Translations under genes and position numbers: made by a program
Notes under the pieces: generated by a model
What the model was told of the DNA's origin: nothing
The model's database searches: none
Seen by the model: only the letters and a program-made list of their open reading frames with translations
Source: an uncultured Coleofasciculus sp.
GTDB lineage: Bacteria > Cyanobacteriota > Cyanobacteriia > Cyanobacteriales > Coleofasciculaceae
Direction of reading: 5' to 3'
Assembly: GCA_902805485.1 (NCBI GenBank)
Contig: CADCTM010000811.1
Location: 1 to 7,899, forward strand
DNA: 7,899 nucleotides
In this document: positions 1 through 3,651 of the stretch, piece after piece
How positions within the stretch are numbered: the first letter of the stretch is position 1
Layout of the letters: the number at the start of each line of letters is the position of its first letter

Positions 1-82
1 CAGCACCCTTGATGATGGTTGCTGGGCGAATGCTCGTGGTTTAGCTCGGTTGGCTCAAATTAAGTCACGGAGGGCAGGGTAA
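1..82 (+). CDS. C-terminal end of a ParM/StbA-like actin ATPase (5' part outside window)
   Basis: Only the last 26 codons are visible; they read in frame from base 2 to the TAA at 80-82. The peptide contains DDGCWANARGLARLA, which aligns with PDGCWANAIGLQTIA at the C-terminus of the complete actin-like protein on the minus strand of this window (1016-2086). Both end in a short basic tail (KSRRAG here, LLARRI there). The shared DGCWANA block identifies this as the end of a second, clearly divergent member of the same family. The stop codon overlaps the next start (TAATG), so the two genes are translationally coupled. Function in DNA segregation is inferred from the homologue and from the downstream small DNA-binding candidate; nothing of the ATPase core is visible here. 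Confidence 0.75.
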   Translation, partial: STLDDGCWANARGLARLAQIKSRRAG

Positions 83-348
83 TGCCAAGTAAGACCAGTT
101 CCGAACGAGTCAGCATCAAGAGCTACCATGTGCCCTATTTGCGCCAAATCGGAGAACAAATTGGTACAGATGACCTTTCAGAAGTTGTCAATCACGTTCT
201 GGCGTGTCTTAAGCAGGGGTGCAATGGGATGCCTCAAGATCAAGCAATGCCTCCAACCCAAAAGCGGCATATTTCACCCAATTCAACCCAGACCCTGGTG
301 GACGATGATGCGTTGGCTGCGTCCCTTGGCGACTTACTGGCGGCGTAG
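82..348 (+). CDS. Small ParR-like adaptor candidate, ribbon-helix-helix type (88 aa)
   Basis: The ATG overlaps the stop of the upstream actin by one base, and a GGAGG ribosome binding site sits at 69-73. Residues about 9-15 (ERVSIKS) can form a beta strand; two predicted helices follow (about 16-28, YHVPYLRQIGEQI, and 32-46, LSEVVNHVLACLKQG). This is the size and order of an RHH DNA-binding domain of the CopG/Arc kind. The middle (about 49-70) is polar and proline/glutamine-rich, probably flexible. The end is an acidic-hydrophobic tail, VDDDALAASLGDLLAA. In type II partition, ParR is a small RHH protein encoded just after ParM that binds the centromere and touches the filament through its C-terminal tail. 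Position, size and layout fit that role, but no family match could be tested. Confidence 0.62.
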   Translation: MPSKTSSERVSIKSYHVPYLRQIGEQIGTDDLSEVVNHVLACLKQGCNGMPQDQAMPPTQKRHISPNSTQTLVDDDALAASLGDLLAA

Positions 349-356
349 GAGGCTTT

Positions 357-512
357 ATGTCGATAGAAGACTTGGAAGAGATTCGCCAGAAACATGAATC
401 CTGGCTTGCCGAACTCGAAGGATTAGCAGTCGAGGCGATCGCCTCTAACAACTGGGACGCATTGTACACCCATGTGGTCGATTTTCAGAATGAACATGAC
501 CTTGCACAATGA
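357..512 (+). CDS. Small acidic hypothetical protein (51 aa), third gene of the first partition-like cassette
   Basis: The ATG is at 357-359, preceded by TAGGAGG (346-352), a near-ideal ribosome binding site that includes the stop codon of the upstream gene. The frame runs to TGA at 510-512. The peptide begins MSIEDLEEIRQKHESWLAEL and ends NNWDALYTHVVDFQNEHDLAQ. It is acidic, has no membrane segment, and looks almost wholly helical, with a possible short coiled coil over residues 3-25. I do not recognise the family. Tight spacing and the strong ribosome binding site argue that it is co-translated with the actin and RHH candidate, perhaps as an accessory or regulator of that cassette. No counterpart was found after the homologous minus-strand pair. 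A HIP1 octamer lies inside it at 435-442. Confidence 0.6.
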   Translation: MSIEDLEEIRQKHESWLAELEGLAVEAIASNNWDALYTHVVDFQNEHDLAQ

Positions 513-547
513 AACTGGAATTGCGATTGGAGAGGATCGCCCATCCC

Positions 548-571
548 ACCTAGGGAAATATTTTCCTAGGT
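548..571. repeat. Inverted repeat hairpin after the first cassette
   Basis: The arms ACCTAGG and CCTAGGT extend inward through a G-T pair and three A-T pairs, leaving a TA loop, so nearly all 24 bases pair. It lies 36 bp after the stop of the 51-aa gene. No T-run follows on either strand, so if it stops transcription it is not a textbook intrinsic terminator. It may also be a binding palindrome. Confidence 0.5.
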
Positions 572-584
572 TCAAAGACAAAGC

Positions 585-628
585 AGAAGCCAGCACCGGA
601 GCAGCTCAAACTATCGGTGCTGGCTTCT
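585..628. terminator. Strong 14-bp hairpin between convergent genes, probable bidirectional terminator
   Basis: A perfect 14-bp inverted repeat: AGAAGCCAGCACCG at 585-598 and its complement at 615-628, with a 16-nt loop that contains its own small palindrome, GAGCAGCTC. It lies between the 3' ends of the plus-strand cassette (ends 512) and the minus-strand cassette (ends 672), where a shared terminator is expected. The downstream T-run is weak: on the minus strand the stem is followed by GCTTTGTCTTTG, and on the plus strand by A-rich sequence then ATTTTT about 15 nt later. The terminator role is inferred from position and stem strength. Confidence 0.55.
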
Positions 629-671
629 AAAAATCTAACGGTTGGATTTTTGGCGATCGCTTTCAGATCGT

Positions 672-1013
672 TCATGCTGCATTCTCGTCAAACTGTGCGG
701 CAAAATCAGCGGCAAAATCCAAATCATCACCTGGTAATACTGGCTGTTGAGATTGAGGTGCAATCGCTACAACCTTACTGCCGTTACCTCCCATACCAGG
801 AAGAACACCCTTGAGCCAGCCAAATACACGGGAAATGAACTCTTGCCGCATCATCGTTTGAGCTAATTTGTGTTCATACAAAACACGATTTGTGAGAGTG
901 GTTAAATCAGCAGCAGTCAATTTGTCTGGGGTGATACCTATTACCCGCTCTGATTGCGATCGCAGATACACCTCAATATCAGAATCAATCCGAACTCTTG
1001 AATTGGTTGCCAT
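672..1013 (-). CDS. ParR-like DNA-binding adaptor candidate, ribbon-helix-helix type (113 aa)
   Basis: It starts 2 nt after the actin stop, with a GGAGGA ribosome binding site inside the end of the actin gene, so it is coupled to it. The N-terminal segment NSRVRIDSDIEVYLRSQS (about 4-21) has a beta strand followed by a helix. A second helical stretch, LTAADLTTLTNRVLYEHKLA (about 32-51), follows. This is consistent with an RHH fold. A hydrophobic, glycine-rich middle (about 60-80, FISRVFGWLKGVLPGMGGNG) leads to a proline/glutamine linker and an acidic tail, DDLDFAADFAAQFDENAA. The design matches the 88-aa protein of the first cassette although the sequences have diverged. By analogy to ParR it would bind a centromere near 2087-2361 and link it to the actin filament. 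ParR identity is inferred from order and layout, not from a database match. Confidence 0.65.
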   Translation of the reverse strand: MATNSRVRIDSDIEVYLRSQSERVIGITPDKLTAADLTTLTNRVLYEHKLAQTMMRQEFISRVFGWLKGVLPGMGGNGSKVVAIAPQSQQPVLPGDDLDFAADFAAQFDENAA

Positions 1014-1015
1014 GT

Positions 1016-2086
1016 CTAAATCCTCCGTGCGAGTAGTGCTGATGCAATAGTTTGCAGTCCAATAGCGTTTGCCCAGCAGCCATCGGGAACGGTTGTTATT
1101 TTTTGAGTGCTTAACATCCTGGAAATTCCCGACATCTCAGTTCCCCCACCCCAAGCAACAAAGGATTGAGCTGCATCGCGCCATTCTTCAGTAGCCTTTA
1201 GTCCCAGCCGTAAACGGTCTGCCAGCCAAGTTTTGATCAGTCGCGCATAGATGGGACGGAGATTAAAATCACGAGTGCCGTAATTGAATTGACCGGACTC
1301 TATACCCTTGCGAACCAGCTCAATGCTTCCAGCTTTCCCAGTTCCTAAGAACCGGATAAGTTCGGCATCGGATGCGATCGCTTCCAGTAAATCAATGCAG
1401 CCGCCTGTCTCTAGGGGCTGGTGGTAAATGAGCTTCCCACCAGGACTAAAAACTTGAGGAATTACTGTAGATGTGCCGAAATCGAAAGCGATGGCATGGG
1501 CAGAGGAGTCAATCAAGTTCAAACGCTTGGCGTAGGTATAGCTTCCAGCACCCTCTGGTGCAACACTTCCAACAGTAATATTTACTCGTGTTTGTGGTTT
1601 GTTTTTGCCACCCAAACTAACAATATGACTACCATTTGTTAGTTCCTTCAATCTGTCGTTGAACAACTTCCGACTATGGGTGCTGATAACTAAAAACAAG
1701 TGCCACTCTTGCCGATGTGGGAGGGTGCTTAATGCCCCAAATAGCGTATGCAAGACATACTCAGCTTTTAATGCTGGGTCATCACTCAGCTTAACGTGAG
1801 TGGTTGGAGCCTTCCATGCTGCAAGTTCACCTGTTAAGAATTCACGGTCAATTAAATCGGTTCTATCACCTGAGCGATAGAAGAAATGTCCTCCTTCTTT
1901 TGAGGTTAAGTCTTCCAGTAAAGGTGCTTTTAATTCCAGCACTTTTGACGAAGTACGAATTCGCATTTGCCGTTCGCCAGAATCCATACAAACCTTGGTT
2001 AACCCTGCCCCACAATCGACTCCTGTGGGCATAATTGGGCGGATTTGAGCAGAATCAGCCTGTTTTGGCTGAATTGTCGTAATCAT
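1016..2086 (-). CDS. ParM/StbA-family actin-like plasmid segregation ATPase (356 aa)
   Basis: Actin-fold signatures appear in the expected order. Phosphate-1 is GVDCGAGLTK (residues 22-31, D24). Phosphate-2 is AFDFGTST (about 199-206). The adenosine-loop glycines are FVAWGGGTEMSG (about 310-321). The length is usual for ParM/StbA relatives, which polymerise with ATP and push plasmid copies apart through a ParR-centromere complex. The start at 2086 is supported by AAGGAG seven bases upstream; the later Met at residue 19 has no comparable site. The gene is followed after 2 nt by the 113-aa RHH candidate, the actin-then-adaptor order of parMRC operons. A HIP1 site lies at 1374-1381. Codons up to residue 225 that fall in 1411-1538 are repeated at the right end of the window (7772-7899) with only synonymous changes. 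The family call is firm; the exact subfamily (ParM, AlfA or another Alp) is not settled. Confidence 0.88.
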   Translation of the reverse strand: MITTIQPKQADSAQIRPIMPTGVDCGAGLTKVCMDSGERQMRIRTSSKVLELKAPLLEDLTSKEGGHFFYRSGDRTDLIDREFLTGELAAWKAPTTHVKLSDDPALKAEYVLHTLFGALSTLPHRQEWHLFLVISTHSRKLFNDRLKELTNGSHIVSLGGKNKPQTRVNITVGSVAPEGAGSYTYAKRLNLIDSSAHAIAFDFGTSTVIPQVFSPGGKLIYHQPLETGGCIDLLEAIASDAELIRFLGTGKAGSIELVRKGIESGQFNYGTRDFNLRPIYARLIKTWLADRLRLGLKATEEWRDAAQSFVAWGGGTEMSGISRMLSTQKITTVPDGCWANAIGLQTIASALLARRI

Positions 2087-2150
2087 GTTTTTACTCCTTA
2101 AACTCTGTAAATTGCCTTCTAAGCATTGCTGTGTATAGCTTTGAGGATGG

Positions 2151-2172
2151 TTGCAATGATTTTTTGCAATGA
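2151..2172. repeat. Direct repeat TTGCAATGA, two copies 13 bp apart
   Basis: Copies at 2151-2159 and 2164-2172, with start-to-start spacing of 13 bp, lie 65-79 bp upstream of the actin start. They could be binding sites for the RHH partner. Two copies only, so the evidence is modest. Confidence 0.4.
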
Positions 2173-2210
2173 CCCATAGATACCTAGTTTGGTCTACCAG
2201 TTCACTCTGC

Positions 2211-2228
2211 TGGGTTGATTTGGGTTGA
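2211..2228. repeat. Direct repeat TGGGTTGA, two copies at 10-bp spacing
   Basis: TGGGTTGA occurs at 2211-2218 and 2221-2228, one helical turn apart, on the same face of the DNA. Spacing of about 10-11 bp is typical of ParR-type RHH binding sites in centromeres. The array is short, so this is a candidate element rather than a demonstrated centromere. Confidence 0.4.
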
Positions 2229-2248
2229 CATTACAATACTTTAGCCCC

Positions 2249-2339
2249 AGCGCTAGAGCTTAAGCATCCGTGTTTTAAAAAAATGTTTGGTAGCCGTTTA
2301 CACTAAAAGCCTACGCAGTACGCTATTAGCTCTAGCGCT
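2249..2339. repeat. Separated 12-bp inverted repeat AGCGCTAGAGCT
   Basis: AGCGCTAGAGCT at 2249-2260 has its exact complement at 2328-2339, with 67 bp between. The right copy ends 22 bp before the ATG of the 139-aa gene. Two well-separated copies suggest operator sites for a dimeric regulator, possibly the neighbouring 139-aa protein. They could also be a dispersed cyanobacterial small repeat. Confidence 0.45.
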
Positions 2340-2361
2340 ACAAATGTGATACCGTTGTGGA

Positions 2362-2781
2362 ATGGCAAAAAAAGGGATTAAAAGCCAGAGAGGACGTGCC
2401 GAAAATCAGTGGGGAGCAACAAAGTCTGCATCAATTAAGGCGCAGCTTACTCCTACTGGTAAACGTTTGCTTTTAGAAAAAATCAAAGCATTCGGCTTGT
2501 CGTTCGCTGAAATCCTTGAACGAATAGCCAGAGGAAAAATCAAATTAGTGATAGTTCCTGATTCCCTTGCAGAACTAATTGATAATTATGGACTAGAGAA
2601 ACTAACTCAAGATGCCGTTATTCCAATTGAAGCGCTTTTAGAAATCAAAACAGGTCGGATGCCAACACCTGTTGAGCGACTAGGGCTTTGCAGGGCTTTA
2701 AACTTGACAGAAGAACAGCTACAAGAGGCAATAAAGCAACCACATCAGGGGGAACATTCAAATAATGGCTGTAACTGTTGA
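2362..2781 (+). CDS. Putative DNA-binding regulator, RHH-like plus XRE-like helix-turn-helix (139 aa)
   Basis: After a basic N-terminus (residues 1-20, KKGIKSQRGRAENQWG), the stretch ASIKAQLTPTGKRLLLEKIK then AFGLSFAEILERIARGKI (about 23-60) resembles a CopG/Arc RHH unit: strand, helix, Gly-Leu-Ser turn, helix. A second unit, about 77-124 (LEKLTQDAVIPIEALLEI, then MPTPVERLGLCRALNLTEEQL), has the spacing of a Cro/XRE helix-turn-helix. The C-terminus is polar and ends in CNC. No catalytic motif was seen. The ribosome binding site is weak (GTGG just before the ATG). The gene overlaps the next one by 17 bp, so they are coupled. It probably regulates copy number or partition of the plasmid from the repeats upstream; both domain calls are by eye. 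An antitoxin role was considered, but the partner does not look like a known toxin. Confidence 0.55.
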   Translation: MAKKGIKSQRGRAENQWGATKSASIKAQLTPTGKRLLLEKIKAFGLSFAEILERIARGKIKLVIVPDSLAELIDNYGLEKLTQDAVIPIEALLEIKTGRMPTPVERLGLCRALNLTEEQLQEAIKQPHQGEHSNNGCNC

Positions 2782-3361
2782 TTTTTTTCTTTCTCGGTGT
2801 GAACGAGAGTTTACACCGACCGAAATTATCCTAACTGCGGCTGATAAGTTCCACGCCGAAGGCTTGCGACGATGCTGTATTGATATCGCAAAATGGGCAG
2901 TTAGCAAAGGTAAAGATTGGGTAATTATCCAATGGGCTGGGGATGGGGGCAAGCCTTATCGTATTCCTTGCTGGTATGCGTCAATGGAAAACCCATCTGA
3001 CAAAATAACCATGTCAATTGCTGACGAAAATCCCCAAGGTCTTGAACAAATGTTGATTATTCCAGAGTTAGGACTCGACTTCAACGGTGTTTACTCCAAT
3101 GAACACCCCATTCTGTTTTATGACTTTGAGGATGGTGATATTGTTTTCGCTAATCTGGCAGCAGTTCAGGCTCAGCAAAAGAAAGCCAAGCAGCTTATAG
3201 GTAGTTCTGGAGCTAGTCTCAACTTTCCTGAAGAGTTTGAGCGCAGAGTTGAACGCATCTGGAATGGTGAGTGCCTCCGCAACTATGAAAACGAAGCTAT
3301 GCGCTGGTGGTGTGACCCTAATTCAGGTACTTATCGTCGCAAGCGTATGCAGTTTGTCTAG
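2765..3361 (+). CDS. Hypothetical protein (198 aa), second gene of the regulator operon
   Basis: The start overlaps the upstream gene by 17 bp; AGGGGG about 12 nt before the ATG is a plausible ribosome binding site. The protein is soluble-looking, with no signal peptide or membrane segment. It is rich in Trp and aromatic residues (KWAVSKGKDWVIIQWAGDGG at about 43-62, PCWYASMEN at about 68-76). It has a mixed alpha/beta middle and an acidic stretch, YDFEDGDIVFAN (about 118-129). The C-terminal part (about 154-198, beginning FPEEFERRVERIWNGE) is charged and ends in a basic TYRRKRMQF tail that could touch nucleic acid. I do not recognise the family and assign no function. Overlap with a DNA-binding gene suggests that the two products act together. 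Confidence 0.7.
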   Translation: MAVTVDFFLSRCEREFTPTEIILTAADKFHAEGLRRCCIDIAKWAVSKGKDWVIIQWAGDGGKPYRIPCWYASMENPSDKITMSIADENPQGLEQMLIIPELGLDFNGVYSNEHPILFYDFEDGDIVFANLAAVQAQQKKAKQLIGSSGASLNFPEEFERRVERIWNGECLRNYENEAMRWWCDPNSGTYRRKRMQFV

Positions 3362-3489
3362 AATGCTGGAAAAACCAACTTTCTAGGTACTGAGTGCTGG
3401 TACTCGAATACGGTTAGTGCTGTTGATACTGGTCGCTTTGTTGGGTGATGTAAGTAGCTCTTTTTGCCAATTCGAGCGATCACTCCCAA

Positions 3490-3510
3490 CGTGTCTAACT
3501 GTTAGACACG
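3490..3510. promoter_or_regulatory. Perfect 10+1+10 palindrome, candidate operator
   Basis: Arms CGTGTCTAAC (3490-3499) and GTTAGACACG (3501-3510) flank a single central T. A compact, perfect, odd-centred palindrome about 140 bp before the replication gene start is typical of an operator for a dimeric repressor. It could also form a hairpin, but no T-run follows, so it does not look like an intrinsic terminator. The binding protein is unknown; the 139-aa protein or the replication protein are candidates. Confidence 0.55.
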
Positions 3511-3523
3511 AAGACAAATTTTT

Positions 3524-3557
3524 AGCCAGCGGTTTCCTTCCACGAGAACCGCTGGCT
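3524..3557. repeat. 11-bp GC-rich hairpin in the replication gene leader
   Basis: AGCCAGCGGTT (3524-3534) pairs perfectly with 3547-3557 around a 12-nt loop. A T-run precedes it on the plus strand and no T-run follows on either strand, so a terminator is unlikely. It would fold in the leader RNA of the replication gene or as single-stranded DNA. Possible roles are copy-number control or part of an origin. Confidence 0.5.
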
Positions 3558-3651
3558 GCAACCCACCCCGAGAAGGGAAGGTAGAGAAAAGAATCTAGTA
3601 TTTCAACTCTACCATTGCTTTCTCTGGATCGCCAATGCAAAGAGGAAGTTC

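Larger units (their letters stand above)
2087..2361. promoter_or_regulatory. Divergent intergenic region with repeats: candidate centromere and promoters
   Basis: This 275-bp gap separates the start of the minus-strand actin from the start of the plus-strand 139-aa gene. No convincing ORF was seen. It holds two kinds of short direct repeat near the actin (TTGCAATGA twice, TGGGTTGA twice), an AT-rich run around 2270-2284, and a 12-bp inverted repeat pair at 2249-2260 and 2328-2339. In parMRC systems the centromere lies upstream of the actin gene and doubles as operator, so this is where such a site should be. No promoter with good -35 and -10 boxes could be assigned on either strand. Confidence 0.5.
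3362..3651. promoter_or_regulatory. Leader region of the replication gene with palindrome and hairpin
   Basis: No supported gene lies in these 290 bases. The main content is a 21-bp palindrome (3490-3510) and a hairpin (3524-3557), followed by a purine-rich stretch (about 3568-3600) and an AGAGGAA ribosome binding site just before the ATG at 3652. The promoter of the 910-aa gene is expected here, but no strong -35/-10 pair was found. The short minus-strand reading frame across the region has no family features and no good start. Confidence 0.45.

Noticed and set aside
617..814. 65-aa plus-strand reading frame
   Set aside because: It mostly overlaps the 113-aa minus-strand gene in antisense and begins inside the terminator hairpin arm; there is no upstream ribosome binding site.
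2225..2247. TTGACA at 2225-2230 as a -35 box for the 139-aa gene
   Set aside because: No acceptable -10 box lies 16-19 bp downstream, and the hexamer is part of the TGGGTTGA direct repeat.
2362..3361. Classical toxin-antitoxin pair
   Set aside because: The overlapping order and DNA-binding first protein are suggestive, but the 198-aa second protein shows no RelE, PIN, MazF, HipA or Fic-type motif and is larger than most such toxins.
3490..3557. Palindrome and hairpin as an intrinsic terminator for the 198-aa gene
   Set aside because: No T-run follows either stem on the plus strand; the T-run lies between them, before the second stem.
3383..3640. 85-aa minus-strand reading frame in the leader of the replication gene
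   Set aside because: No good ribosome binding site, no recognisable domain, and it crosses the palindrome and hairpin, whose structure accounts for the sequence better than coding does.
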